DNA from: Blastococcus sp. PRF04-17
GTDB lineage: Bacteria > Actinomycetota > Actinomycetes > Mycobacteriales > Geodermatophilaceae
Assembly (NCBI RefSeq): GCF_023016265.1
Contig: NZ_CP095412.1
Location: 744,001-808,000, forward strand
Direction of reading: 5' to 3'
DNA length: 64,000 bases
The position numbers and the translations under genes were made by a program. Within the stretch, counting starts at the first letter, position 1, and each line of letters starts with the position of its first letter. Below, one piece after another: positions 42,523 to 54,474 of the stretch. A model generated the notes under the pieces. The model had not been told where the DNA came from. It was given only the letters and a program-made list of their open reading frames with translations, and did no database searches.

Positions 42523-43262
42523 GACTGCTCCCCCATGAGTTGCTCCAGGTCGGTGACGACGACGTCGGCACCGGCTGCCCTCAGCGCCTCGGTCTGCCCG
42601 ACGCGGTCCACACCGACGACGTACCCGAACCGGCCCGCCCGGCCGGCCTCCACGCCGGAGATCGCGTCCTCGTATACGACCGCAGCCGACGGCTCCACGC
42701 CCAGCAGGCGCGCGCCGGCGAGGAAGGTGTCCGGTTCGGGCTTGCCGCGCAGCCCGTCGCGGGCGGCGACCAGCCCGTCGACGCGGACGTCGATGAGGTC
42801 GGCGAAACCGCCCGCGGCGATCACCTTCTCGCCGTTGGCCGAGGCGGTGACGACCGCGGTGGCGAGGCCGGCCGCCTTGACCGCCCGCAGATAGCTCACC
42901 GAGCCGGGGTAGATCTCGACGCCGTGCTCGTCCAGCTCCCGCAGGACCATCTCGTTCTTGCGGCTCGCGATCGCGTGGACGGTCGCCGCGTCAGGGGCGT
43001 CGTCCGGACCGCCCTCGGGCAGCTCGATCCCGCGGCTGGCCAGGAAGCCCCGGACGCCGTCGGCACGGTGCTTGCCGTCGACGTAGCGGTTGTAGTCGAG
43101 CTGGCTGAACTCGGCCTGCCCCGGCGCATACCGGTGCAGGAACTCGTCGAAGGTCCGCTTCCACGCGGCGAAGTGGACGGTCGCCGTCCGCGTCAGGACG
43201 CCGTCGAGGTCGAACAGGCAGGCACGGATCGAATCCGGGAGACCGAGGCCGGGGCTGGGCAC
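42519..43262 (-). CDS. Beta-phosphoglucomutase-type HAD hydrolase
   Basis: HAD-IA protein of 247 residues. Motif I is CLFDLDGVLTRTATVHFAAW, motif II VVTASANG, motif III KPEPDTFLAGA, motif IV VVYEDAISGVEAGRAGRFG. The DxD plus the long helical cap (YVDGKHRADGVRGFLASRG) identify the beta-PGM family, which converts beta-glucose-1-phosphate into glucose-6-phosphate. It is translationally coupled to the GH65 gene, whose product is its expected substrate. GTG start with TAGCGT six bases upstream. Confidence 0.92.
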   Translation of the reverse strand: MPSPGLGLPDSIRACLFDLDGVLTRTATVHFAAWKRTFDEFLHRYAPGQAEFSQLDYNRYVDGKHRADGVRGFLASRGIELPEGGPDDAPDAATVHAIASRKNEMVLRELDEHGVEIYPGSVSYLRAVKAAGLATAVVTASANGEKVIAAGGFADLIDVRVDGLVAARDGLRGKPEPDTFLAGARLLGVEPSAAVVYEDAISGVEAGRAGRFGYVVGVDRVGQTEALRAAGADVVVTDLEQLMGEQS

Positions 43263-43268
43263 GGGGCG

Positions 43269-43274
43269 ACGCTA
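43269..43274 (-). promoter_or_regulatory. Leaderless -10 hexamer TAGCGT of the pgm-GH65 operon
   Basis: On the minus strand TAGCGT, 6 nt, then GTG at 43262. Confidence 0.55.
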
Positions 43275-43430
43275 CCGGCGCGGGGGCCCCCGCACGTGTC
43301 GGAGCGGCTGCCACCGTGTGTCAGTTGCCGACAGGCGGGGCGGGTGTGGCCTGCCTAGGGTCGAGCCGCACCCGTGCGGCCCGATCCGTCCCCGCACGGC
43401 TTCCAGCAGAGTCTCGACGAGGAGGGCACC

Positions 43431-43976
43431 ATGGCCGACCGGCCGACGCCGCCGAACCCCTACGACTTCCTGCCGCAGGTGCCGAGCTTCCAGGTCACCA
43501 GCGACGACTGCGTGGAGGGCCAGACGCTCCCGATGCCCCACGTCAGCGGCGTCATGGGCGCCGGCGGCGAGGACCGCTCGCCCCAGCTGTCGTGGTCGGG
43601 GTTCCCGGAGGGCACGAAGAGCTTCGCGGTCACCGTCTTCGACCCGGACGCACCCACCGCGAGCGGGTTCTGGCACTGGGCGGTCGCGAACCTCCCGGCG
43701 TCGGTGACCGAGCTGCCCAGCGGCGCCGGCGACAAGGACTCCCCGCAGCTGCCCGAGGGGGCGGTCCAGCTGCGCAACGACGGCGGGTTCGCCGGCTACG
43801 TGGGCGCCGCTCCCCCGTCGGGCCACGGCGAGCACCGGTACTTCGTCGTGGTGCACGCGGTCGACACCGAGAAGCTGGACGTCGACGCGGACACCACCCC
43901 CGCCGTCCTCGGGTTCAACCTGTTCTTCCACACGCTCGCCCGCGCCACCCTGGTCGTCCGCTACGAGGAGGACTGA
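43431..43976 (+). CDS. YbhB/YbcL family Raf-kinase-inhibitor-like protein (PEBP)
   Basis: A 181-residue phosphatidylethanolamine-binding-protein homologue. Conserved blocks: [36 protein letters not shown] (the DPDAP anion-site motif), [30 protein letters not shown], and a C-terminal [24 protein letters not shown] Shine-Dalgarno precedes the ATG by five bases. No signal peptide. Cellular role of bacterial members is largely unknown. Confidence 0.93.
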   Translation: MADRPTPPNPYDFLPQVPSFQVTSDDCVEGQTLPMPHVSGVMGAGGEDRSPQLSWSGFPEGTKSFAVTVFDPDAPTASGFWHWAVANLPASVTELPSGAGDKDSPQLPEGAVQLRNDGGFAGYVGAAPPSGHGEHRYFVVVHAVDTEKLDVDADTTPAVLGFNLFFHTLARATLVVRYEED

Positions 43977-44068
43977 CCCTCCGTCGCCGGACGGCCACCC
44001 TCGGGCGGCGACACCTGAGAGTCCTTGACAGGTCAACTAGTTGTGCCCCACGGGAGCACCATGGAGAC

Positions 44069-44952
44069 ATGGCGCGCCCCGGCCGCCGTCGCGGCCTGTT
44101 GCCCCTGCTGGCCCTCGCGGTGCTGGTCGGCGAGCTGGTGCTCGCCGGCGGGCGCCCGGCGCTCGCCCAGGGCACCCGGTCCCAGCAGCTGGTCGCCGCC
44201 ATCGCCTCGGCCTACGGTTCCGGCGGGACGGTGGCGATCGCCGTGGCCAAGCAGCAGCGGCCGATCGCCGGGCTGCCGCTGCGCGGCTACCAGACCCGTC
44301 GGATCGCGGCGGGGAGCGGCTCGGCGGACAACGGGTCCGTCGCCGGCCGGCCGTTGCCGACGGCGTCCATGGTCAAGCTGTTCGTCGCCGAGGACGTCCT
44401 GCACCGCGCCCGCGCCGGGGGCTCCGGCTCGCCCCCGACGACCCCGCTCTGCTGCGGGAGATGATCCGCAGCTCGGACGACCCGGCAGCCTCCGCGCTGT
44501 GGGTGCGCTACGACGGCGACCGCATGGTGCGCGACGTCGCCGCGCGCTACGGCCTGACCGGCACCGGGCCCCCACCCATCCCTGGCCAGTGGGGCCAGGC
44601 CACCACGACCGCCCGGGACCTGGCCCGCTTCCTGAGCCTGCTGCCGGTCGTGGCTCATCCGGACGACGCGGCCGCGCTGCTGGGCTGGATGCGCGAGGCC
44701 ACCGCGCGGGCGGCCGACGGATTCGACCAGCGGTTCGGGCTGTTCGGGACGGCGCCGGCGGGGAGCGCGGTCAAGCAGGGCTGGATGTGCTGCGTGGGTG
44801 GCAGCCGCCACCTGCACTCGGTGGGGGTTGTCGGGGCTCGGGTGGTCGTACTGCTCAGCGAGGTGCCGCGGGCGGTCGGGTACGGCGCGGCGCGAACGGC
44901 GCTCACCGCGGCGGCCGCGGCCACGGCCGTGCCGCCGCCCCGTGGTCCCTGA
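44069..44952 (+). CDS. Secreted serine hydrolase, class A beta-lactamase-like (frameshifted)
   Basis: N-terminal signal peptide (MARPGRRRGLLPLLALAVLVGELVLAGGRPALAQ, residues 1-33, AxA cleavage context). The catalytic SxxK is SMVKL in PLPTASMVKLFVAEDVLH. After a frame break in the C5 run 44432-44436 the protein continues DDPALLREMIRSSDDPAASALWVRYDG, where SSD replaces the SDN-type motif, and TARDLARFLSLLPVV. One missing C repairs it. Probably a cell-wall-related or beta-lactamase-like hydrolase; resistance activity is not proven. A TTGACA is present ~40 bp upstream with a CAACTAGTTG palindrome. Confidence 0.82.
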
Positions 44953-44972
44953 GCCGAGGCGGCGAGACCGGT

Positions 44973-45796
44973 CTATTCGGGACGGAGGTCAGCGACCGCG
45001 CTGGTGGCGAGCCAGGCGAAGCCGACCCGCTCGTAGACGCGCGCGACGTCGTCGTCCCCCGCGGCCAGGAACACCAGGTCGGCGGTCTCCCGGGCGTGGG
45101 CGACGAGGGCGGAGGTGAGGCCCGCGCCCAGCCCGCGCCCGCGCAGCCGCGGCAGCGTCGCCACCCCGACCACCTCACTGACCTCGGCGTCGCCGATGTC
45201 CACGGGTTGGTGGGAGCCGACGGCGACCGGGCGGCCGTTCTCGACCGCCACCATCATCACCGTCCGGCCGGAGGCGATCCGCTCCCGGAGGGCGGCGGTC
45301 CGGGCCGCCGCCTCCGCGGAGGTGTCCAGCGGGGCCACGTCGACCGGGTCGGGGTCGTCGTCGGCCACTCCCCGGGCGTCGCGAACGCCGTGGCGGCGAC
45401 ACGCTGGTAGTACGGCAGCTCCGGGTCGTCGGCGCCGACGACGTAGAGCCGCACCCCGGCCGGCAGGAGCAGGTCGACCTGGTCGACGGCGACCAGGAGC
45501 GGCAGCTCCTCGACGGTCAATCCGGCCGCCCGCGCCGCGGCCGCGGTCGTCGGCGACCGCTCAGGCACCCACTCGAGCGCTGCCGGCAGGCCGGCCGCGG
45601 TCTGCCGGGCCGTCGCCGTGCGGACGTCGTCGGCGGTCACCGGTCCACCGCCGGGTCGTGGCCGGGCGGGATAGGGCCACGCCGGGTCACCGATGGGCAC
45701 GTCGAGCCCGCCGACCGCCTCGATCCGGGCATCGCCGAGCGGCGCGGCGGCGAAGTAGCGCTCGATGCAGTCGAGCAGCCCGGGACGGGTCGGCAC
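44973..45796 (-). CDS. GNAT family N-acetyltransferase, two-part (frameshifted)
   Basis: N-terminal part (MPTRPGLLDCIERYFAAAPLG, LEWVPERSPTTAAAARAAGLTVEELPLLVAV) and C-terminal GNAT core (ASGRTVMMVAVENGRPVAVGSH, EVVGVATLPRLRGRGLGAGLTSALVAHA with the acetyl-CoA loop, YERVGFAW) are in different frames. The break is in a C4 run at 45370-45373; one added G gives ATPGGVADDDPDP. Combined ~274 residues is a known layout where the N-terminal half is a degenerate second GNAT-like domain. Substrate unknown. GTG start with TAGGGT six bases upstream. Confidence 0.83.
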
Positions 45797-45802
45797 GGTC
45801 CG

Positions 45803-45808
45803 ACCCTA
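45803..45808 (-). promoter_or_regulatory. Leaderless -10 hexamer TAGGGT of the GNAT gene
   Basis: On the minus strand TAGGGT, 6 nt, then GTG at 45796. Confidence 0.55.
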
Positions 45809-45917
45809 GACGCGGCACCCGCCACCGTCGGCCCCACGGGGCGCCGACCGGCCCGTACCCACCCGGCCGGGTGACCCGAGCGAACGCAGCGGGGGCGGGG
45901 AACGGCACGATGGGCCT

Positions 45918-46871
45918 GTGACGGTCGGTACCCGCTCCTCCTTCTCGCCGTACGCGGTGTTCGACCGCGACTCGTGGCGAGCGCTGGCGGAGGGCACCCG
46001 GCTGCCGCTCGACGCGAGCGAGCTCGACCGGCTGGCCACCCTCGGTGACCGCATCGACCTCGACGAGGTGGCCACGGTCTACCTGCCGCTGGCCGAGCTG
46101 CTCAGCCTGCACGTCGGCGCCAGCCGCCGCCTCTGGGCGGCGCAGAGCGAATTCCTCGGCGACACCACCGCCAAGGTGCCCTTCGTGATCGCCGTGGCCG
46201 GCAGCGTGGCCGTCGGGAAGAGCACCACCGCGCGCCTGCTCCAGACGCTGCTCTCCGCGGGACCGGGCTCGCCGCGGGTCGACCTCGTGACGACCGACGG
46301 CTTCCTCCTGCCCAACGCCGTGCTCGAGGCCCGCGGCCTGCTCGGCCGCAAAGGCTTCCCGGAGAGCTACGACCGGCGGGCCCTGGTCCGCTTCCTCGCC
46401 GACGTGAAGTCCGGGCGCGAGGAGGTGTTCGCCCCGGTCTACGACCACCAGTCCTACGACATCGTCCCCGACCGCCGGCAGGCGGTCGACCGGCCGGACA
46501 TCCTCGTGGTGGAGGGCCTGAACGTCCTGCAGGCCGGTCGCCGGGCCGACGGGACGACGCCGGAGGTCTTCCTGTCCGACTTCTTCGACTTCTCGGTGTA
46601 CGTCGACGCCGCCGAGGCCGACATCCAGCGCTGGTACGTGGAGCGCTTCCTCGCCCTGCGGCGGACGGCGTTCCGCGACACCACCGCCTACTTCCACCGC
46701 TTCGCCGATCTCAGCGACGACCAGGCGCGGGAGACCGCGCTCGGCATCTGGATCGCGGTCAACGGGCCCAACCTGCGGAGCAACATCGCCCCCACCCGGT
46801 CGCGTGCCCGGCTGGTGCTCCAGAAGGCCGCGGATCATTCCGTCAAGCGGGTCCTGCTCCGCAAGCTCTGA
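45918..46871 (+). CDS. coaA: Type I pantothenate kinase
   Basis: First step of coenzyme A synthesis, ATP-dependent phosphorylation of pantothenate. 317 residues. [25 protein letters not shown] is the prokaryotic PanK N-terminus; the P-loop is [20 protein letters not shown] (about residue 95); [37 protein letters not shown] (read as TTDGFLLPN and KGFPESYD) and [13 protein letters not shown] follow. GTG start; a CACGAT 6 nt upstream may be the -10 of a leaderless transcript. Not in an operon with neighbours. Confidence 0.97.
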   Translation: MTVGTRSSFSPYAVFDRDSWRALAEGTRLPLDASELDRLATLGDRIDLDEVATVYLPLAELLSLHVGASRRLWAAQSEFLGDTTAKVPFVIAVAGSVAVGKSTTARLLQTLLSAGPGSPRVDLVTTDGFLLPNAVLEARGLLGRKGFPESYDRRALVRFLADVKSGREEVFAPVYDHQSYDIVPDRRQAVDRPDILVVEGLNVLQAGRRADGTTPEVFLSDFFDFSVYVDAAEADIQRWYVERFLALRRTAFRDTTAYFHRFADLSDDQARETALGIWIAVNGPNLRSNIAPTRSRARLVLQKAADHSVKRVLLRKL

Positions 46872-47081
46872 ACCGGACGGACCGACACGCCGCGCCCACC
46901 TGGGGGACGGCGCGCGGCGCCCGGGCGCCTCGGCAGCACCTGACGACCCGTTGGGGTGATCTGGTGACCTGCATCACCACTTCCCGCTTCAGCCCGGGCG
47001 CAGAATTGTCGAACGGTAAACGGACGAGCACGGTACGTAATTCTCGGCGGCTGCCGGGATACCGACGGATTGGGAACCGCC

Positions 47082-47273
47082 ATGTGTCAGCACGTAACGC
47101 CCTGCCCCGACGTCGACAGCGAGGCGCGCGACCTCGCCGTGGTCGTGAGCAGCCACCCCGAGCAGGGCTGGCGCCTGCTGTGCAACGGCGTCGTCCTGTT
47201 CGACGACGACGGCGCACTGCTGCCCGACGGCCGTGCCGTCCCCGATCACCACGTCTGGCTGGCCCCCGCCTAA
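47082..47273 (+). CDS. DUF5999 family small protein
   Basis: A 63-residue protein, MCQHVTPCPDVDSEARDLAV, then VSSHPEQGWRLLCNGVVLFDDDGALLPDGR. The MCQH-CP start and the HPEQGW-LLCNGV core are the DUF5999 signature found in Streptomyces and relatives. Four Cys/His near the N-terminus could bind metal. The ATG is chosen at the conserved MCQH. Function unknown. The stop overlaps the convergent DinB-family gene by 4 nt. Confidence 0.85.
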   Translation: MCQHVTPCPDVDSEARDLAVVVSSHPEQGWRLLCNGVVLFDDDGALLPDGRAVPDHHVWLAPA

Positions 47274-47869
47274 CCAGCCGCCTGCCGCGCGGCGGCCTCC
47301 AGCCGTTCGCGGTACCCGGCCCACCACCGCTCGTCGGTGTCGGGCGGGAGGTTGTCGTTGCCGGCGCCCAGCCCGGCTGACCCGTCGATCTGCTCGCGCA
47401 CGATGTCGGCGTGCCCGGCGTGCCGGTGGGTCTCGGCGATGACGTGCACCAGCACCTGCTGCAGCGTCACCGCCCTCCGGTCGGGGTGCCACCAGGAGAC
47501 CTCGCCCGGCGCGTCGAGCGGCAGCGCCGCCACCGTCGCGTCGGTCACCGCCCACGCGCGCCGGTACAGCGCGACGATCTCCTCGCGGGGCTCGTCGGCC
47601 GTGGCCCACATGTCGGAGTTCCACTCGACGTCGTCGGCCAGCCACGGCTCGACCTCCGGAACCGGCCGCCGGAAAGTGGGCCCGAAGTACCCCATCTCCA
47701 CGTAGGCCAGGTGCTTGAGCAGGCCGAGCAGGTTCGTGCCGGTCGGCGTCATCGGCCGCCGGACGTCGTACTCCTCCAGCCCGTCGAGCTTCCAGAGCAG
47801 GGCATCACGCCCCGCCTGCAGGTAGCGGTGCAGGACGTCGCCGAGCGCTGGTGTCGTCACGCCGGTCAC
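47270..47869 (-). CDS. DinB family protein (DUF664)
   Basis: A 199-residue four-helix-bundle protein of the DinB/mycothiol-dependent superfamily. Candidate metal-binding histidines lie in GLLKHLAYVEMGYF (about residue 52), and QQVLVHVIAETHRHAGHADIVREQIDG (about 150; HxxxHxxH-like). WHPDRRAVTLQ and a terminal WWAGYRERLE are typical of DUF664. Possibly a thiol-dependent transferase. GTG at 47869 is the start used; GTG four codons later is possible. Confidence 0.88.
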   Translation of the reverse strand: MTGVTTPALGDVLHRYLQAGRDALLWKLDGLEEYDVRRPMTPTGTNLLGLLKHLAYVEMGYFGPTFRRPVPEVEPWLADDVEWNSDMWATADEPREEIVALYRRAWAVTDATVAALPLDAPGEVSWWHPDRRAVTLQQVLVHVIAETHRHAGHADIVREQIDGSAGLGAGNDNLPPDTDERWWAGYRERLEAAARQAAG

Positions 47870-47939
47870 CCTGCCACCCGTGGCCCCGTCCGGAGGCTCG
47901 CGCGAGCTTGCGAGCGACGAGAGGGACGGGGTCCTTCCA

Positions 47940-50954
<3,015 letters not shown>

Positions 50955-50961
50955 TGCTGCG

Positions 50962-50967
50962 ACGCTA
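50962..50967 (-). promoter_or_regulatory. Leaderless -10 hexamer TAGCGT of gcvP
   Basis: On the minus strand TAGCGT, 7 nt, then ATG at 50954. The ~170 bp upstream shows no convincing glycine riboswitch. Confidence 0.55.
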
Positions 50968-51125
50968 CCAGCGGAGCGCAGCTCTCCTGTGGCTGGATGA
51001 AGAGCCGAGACGGATGAGACGTGACCGTGCGCGGGTCCCGAGAGGTGGGACGGCAGGGCTCAGCTCATGGGGGTACGGCACCTGGCCGCGGTGTCGTCCG
51101 GAGGACGACGAATCACATGGACAGG

Positions 51126-51695
51126 TCACATGGCGCGGCGCCGGCGGCGCGCCGAGAGCTCGTCGTCCGCGGTGTGCAGCGGCGCCCCGTCGAGGCGCTC
51201 GGCGGGCAGCTCGGCGAGTTCGCCGGAGAGCTCCCGCAGGGCACCGGAGACGGCGATCCCGAAGACGCCCTGACCGCCGGCCAGCAGGTCGACGACCTCC
51301 TCCGCCGAGGTGCACTCGTAGACGGTGGCGCCGTCGGAGAAGAGCGTGACGTTGGCCAGGTCCTTGATGCCGCGGTTGCGCAGGTGGTCGACCGCCTTGC
51401 GGATGTTCTGCAGCGAGACGCCGGTGTCGAGCAGCCGCTTGACGACCTTCAGCACCAGGATGTCGCGGAACGAGTACAGCCGCTGGGTCCCCGAGCCGGT
51501 GGCCGAGCGCACGGACGGGGCGACCAGGCCGGTGCGTGCCCAGTAGTCGAGCTGCCGGTAGGTGATGCCCGCCGCGGCACACGCCGTCGGACCCCGGTAG
51601 CCGACGAGGTCGGTGTCGACCTCGTCGTAGGCGGGGGCTCCGACAGCGGCGTCGCTGAAGAGCTGACCCTGGGAGCCATTGCTCTGGTCGCTCAC
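51126..51695 (-). CDS. MerR family regulator, Rv1830-like
   Basis: A 189-residue MerR-type protein equivalent by position and sequence to M. tuberculosis Rv1830. Helix-turn-helix: GPTACAAAGITYRQLDYWARTGLVAPSVR (about residues 38-66), RLYSFRDILVLKVVKRLLDTGVSLQNIRKAVDHLR. The C-terminal half (LFSDGATVYECTSAEEVVDLLAGGQGVFGIAV) is the effector or dimer region. GTG 51695 has an AGGAGG Shine-Dalgarno, so this gene has a leader; the frame upstream is open but unnatural. TGACACCTGAGGTCA, an imperfect palindrome ~100 bp upstream, may be its operator. Confidence 0.9.
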   Translation of the reverse strand: MSDQSNGSQGQLFSDAAVGAPAYDEVDTDLVGYRGPTACAAAGITYRQLDYWARTGLVAPSVRSATGSGTQRLYSFRDILVLKVVKRLLDTGVSLQNIRKAVDHLRNRGIKDLANVTLFSDGATVYECTSAEEVVDLLAGGQGVFGIAVSGALRELSGELAELPAERLDGAPLHTADDELSARRRRRAM

Positions 51696-51943
51696 GTCAG
51701 CGTCCTCCTCTGGTCCCGTTCCGCTCGCGCGACGCGGGTCGACGGCTGGGCACCTGACCGGGTCTTGCACCCACTGACCTCAGGTGTCACACCGTTGTTG
51801 TTCGCCGACCGTAAGCCGGGCCAGGGAGCCGGTCAACTGAGCCGGGCGGCGTGTCGTCCCGCTCATCATTTCGAGTGGAGCCACCGGCGCCCCCTGCCGA
51901 TGTCAGCAGGATGCGCTCCTCGCGCCGAGGTCGAGCCGCGGTC

Positions 51944-52431
51944 CTAGGCTGCCCCGCCGGAACCGGAGCCGGCCCCGAAGTCCTCGGGCGAGATCTGGTC
52001 CAGGAACTCCCGGAACTTCTCGACCTCGTCCTCCTGCTCGTCGGGGATCTCGATGCCGACCTCGTCGAGCAGGTCGTCCGCGCCGTAGATCGGGGCGCCG
52101 GTCCGGACCGCCAGCGCCACGGCGTCCGACGGGCGCGCGCTGACCACGCGCTCGTCGCCGAAGACGAGCTCGGCGATGTAGATGCCGTCGCGCATCTCGG
52201 TGATGTTGACGGCCTCGAGGGTGGCGCCCAGGGCGCGCACGACCTCGCGGAGCAGGTCGTGGGTCATCGGGCGAGCCGCCGGACGCCCTGCTGCTCGAAC
52301 GCGATGGCGGCCGCCTCGACGGCGCCGATCCAGATGGGCAGGTACCGCTCCCCCTGCGTCTCCTTGAGCAGCAGGATCGGCTGGTTCCCGGGCAGTTCGA
52401 CCCGGACACCGACGACTCGAAGCTCCTGCAC
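51944..52431 (-). CDS. Bifunctional nuclease (BFN) family protein, Rv1829-like (frameshifted)
   Basis: Conserved actinobacterial DUF151/BFN protein. The first part, VQELRVVGVRVELPGNQPILLL, GERYLPIWIGAVEAAAIAFEQQGV, runs from GTG 52431 to a stop at 52264. The rest, MTHDLLREVVRALGATLEAVNI, FGDERVVSARPSDAVALAVR, EDEVEKFREFLDQISPEDFG, is in the next frame. One missing C at 52275-52282 (GGCGG for GGCCGG) restores VRPARPMTHDLL as in mycobacterial homologues. Nuclease activity was described for plant relatives; the bacterial role is unclear. Between ftsR and the MerR gene as in Mycobacterium. Confidence 0.88.
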
Positions 52432-52500
52432 GGTGCTGCTCCCTCGGGCTGCGCGCGGTTCGGACTGCGGGTGTTCGTTCGTCGTTCACGGTACGCCGGG

Positions 52501-53247
52501 TCAGGGGCGCAGGAGGTCGCGCAGGCGCGCCTCCAGCAACGCGGTGTGCAGCTGCGCGGACAGAGCCGCGAGCTCCCGCAGCTTCTCCGCGGCCCGCGCC
52601 CGCGCCTCCTCCGAGCGAGCCCGGAGGACCGGTGCGACCAGCTGCTCGACCAGCCCCGCCTCCCGCTCGACGCCACTGCGGTAGGCCCGCAGGTGCCGCG
52701 GCTCGATCCCGTGCCGCGCCAGCCCCGCGGCGGCGCGGGCCACCGGCAGATCGGCCGCCGGGTGCCGCCCGTCGGCGTCGGTGGCCAGCAGGCCGAACTG
52801 GACGCAGTCGGCCAGCTGGTCGGGCTCCAGCCCCGCGGCGCGGGCGAACTGCTCGGGCGTCAGGGGCGGGAGGTCGCCGGCTCCGGCCTCGTCCGATGCC
52901 GACAGGGGCGGCACCGGTCCGGGCCCGCCGGCCTGCCCGGGCAGCGGCTCGCCCCGGTCGAGGGCCTCCAGGTGCTCCTTGATCACCCGCAGCGGCAGGT
53001 AGTGGTCCAGCTGCGCGGCCAGCACGTAGCGCAGCCGGCTGACGTCGGCCTGCGAGAACTTGCGGTACCCCGACGGCGTGCGCTGCGGGTGCACCAGGTC
53101 CTCGGACTCGAGGTAGCGGATCTTGCTGATCGTCACGTCGGGGAAGTCGTCGCGAAGAACAGCCAGCACCTCGCCGATGGTCAGGCGAGGTGTGCGCTGG
53201 TCGGGGGCGGCGTCCCCGAGCGCACGTTCGCGCCCGGGCACGGTCAC
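52501..53247 (-). CDS. ftsR: MerR-type regulator FtsR, Rv1828-like
   Basis: A 248-residue MerR-fold regulator equivalent to Rv1828 / corynebacterial FtsR, an activator linked to ftsZ expression. RLTIGEVLAVLRDDFPDVTISKIRYLESEDLVHPQRTPSGYRKFS is the winged-helix DNA-binding domain (residues ~20-65; read as IGEVLAVLRDDFPD and KIRYLESEDLV). FSQADVSRLRYVLAAQLDHYLPLRVIKEHLEALDRG follows. The C-terminal half has a second helical domain with many Ala/Arg. The GTG start overlaps the end of the FHA gene. Confidence 0.92.
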   Translation of the reverse strand: MTVPGRERALGDAAPDQRTPRLTIGEVLAVLRDDFPDVTISKIRYLESEDLVHPQRTPSGYRKFSQADVSRLRYVLAAQLDHYLPLRVIKEHLEALDRGEPLPGQAGGPGPVPPLSASDEAGAGDLPPLTPEQFARAAGLEPDQLADCVQFGLLATDADGRHPAADLPVARAAAGLARHGIEPRHLRAYRSGVEREAGLVEQLVAPVLRARSEEARARAAEKLRELAALSAQLHTALLEARLRDLLRP

Positions 53248-53761
53248 TAGCGGGCGGCCGCTCGCCGGTGCGGGGACCGGTCAGGTAGACGAGGCGGAAC
53301 TTGCCGATCTGCACCTCGTCACCCCCGGCGAGCGTCGCGACGTCGACCGGCTCGCGGTTGACGTAGGTGCCGTTGAGGCTGCCGACGTCGTGCACGGAGA
53401 ACCCGCCGCCCTCGCGGTGGAACTCGACGTGCCGCCGGCTGACGGTGACGTCGTCGAGGAAGATGTCGCTGTCGGGATGCCGACCCGCCGTCGTGACGTC
53501 CTGGTCGAGCAGGAAGCGGCTGCCCGCGTTGGGCCCGCGCTTGACGACCAGCAGCGCCGAGCCGGCCGGGAGGGACTCGACCGCGCCCGCGTGCGCGTCG
53601 GCCGGCTCCGCCAGCTCGGGCTGGTCGCCGGTGTCGTCGCCGCCGACCTTGGGGATGACGCTGGTCGATTCGCCGACCCGCTCCTGCGAGAGGGCCGAGC
53701 CGCACTGGGCGCAGAAACGACTGCCCTCGGGGTTCTCGTGGCCACATCGAGTGCAGTGCAC
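53247..53761 (-). CDS. garA: FHA-domain protein GarA/OdhI-like with N-terminal zinc ribbon (3' frame damage)
   Basis: Regulator of 2-oxoglutarate metabolism in mycobacteria and corynebacteria. Residues 1-22, VHCTRCGHENPEGSRFCAQCG, form a CxxC...CxxC zinc ribbon. GESTSVIPKV corresponds to the phospho-Thr region (ETTS in GarA). The FHA domain is very well conserved: ALLVVKRGPNAGSRFLLDQD, TAGRHPDSDIFLDDVTVSRRHVEF, VGSLNGTYVNREPVD, EVQIGKFRLVYLTGP. The literal frame runs on through ftsR without stopping; one missing base at about 53250-53262 would end it at the TAG at 53249, abutting the ftsR GTG. Confidence 0.9.
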
Positions 53762-54016
53762 GTCTGTCTCCTCCGGTGCGAGGGGCCCCGCCGCGGCCCT
53801 CGGGACGGGCCGCGTGCGGCCGGCAGACGCCGGACCGGACGGTCCGGCATGGGTCGGCCGCCGCAGGCGGGACGGCGGGCCGTGGGTCATGGAACCAGTC
53901 GGTCGGCCCGAGGGTCAACCGGACGTACAGGGTGTGGAACCGCGCTGGTCACCGCGGGTCCGGCACCCCAGCGAGATCATAGTGACGGGTGCACCGACGG
54001 AACCGACGGCGCCCCG

Positions 54017-54433
54017 TCACGACGCGTCGACCAGGGCCTGGTAGGCGTCGGCGTCGAGCAGCGCGCCGGTCGGATCGCCGCCGTCGGCCGCCACGCTGAT
54101 GTCGACCAGCCAGCCCTCGCCGTACGGGTCGCCGTTGATCGTCTCAGGGGCCTCGGCGAGCTTCTCGTTCACGGCTGCGACGACGCCGGCCACCGGCGCA
54201 TAGACGTCCGAGACCGACTTGGTCGACTCGACCTCGCCGATGGGGGTGCCAAGGGCGACCTCGTCGCCGACGGATGGCAGCTGCACGAACACGATGTCGC
54301 CCAGCGCGTCCTGCGCGTGGTCGGTGATCCCGACGCGGACGACCGTCCTGGCCTCCGAACCGGTCCCGTCCGTGCCCTGCACCAGCGCCCACTCGTGCTG
54401 GTCGGTGTAGCGGCGGTCGTCAGGCGTGGCCAT
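54017..54433 (-). CDS. gcvH: Glycine cleavage system H protein
   Basis: Lipoyl carrier of the glycine cleavage system, 138 residues. RRYTDQHEWALVQG, VRVGITDHAQDALGDIVFVQLPSVGDEV and the lipoylation site GEVESTKSVSDVYAPVAG (Lys ~79) are canonical, ending NGDPYGEGWLVDI. ATG 54433. It precedes garA in the same direction, as in M. tuberculosis (Rv1826-Rv1827). A small insertion (TDGTGSEART) is present near residue 22. Confidence 0.97.
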   Translation of the reverse strand: MATPDDRRYTDQHEWALVQGTDGTGSEARTVVRVGITDHAQDALGDIVFVQLPSVGDEVALGTPIGEVESTKSVSDVYAPVAGVVAAVNEKLAEAPETINGDPYGEGWLVDISVAADGGDPTGALLDADAYQALVDAS

Positions 54434-54474
54434 GCGGCGATCGTCTCCTGGGGTGGTGGGCGGGAGCCGACGAG

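Noticed and set aside
50955-51125. Glycine riboswitch upstream of gcvP
   Set aside because: No tandem aptamer-like helices, and a -10 hexamer 7 nt from the ATG leaves no leader.
51944-53890. A 648-codon frame that would join the FHA protein to the bifunctional nuclease
   Set aside because: Its middle third is antiparallel-frame shadow of ftsR; both ends align with separate proteins, and one-base losses explain the merger.
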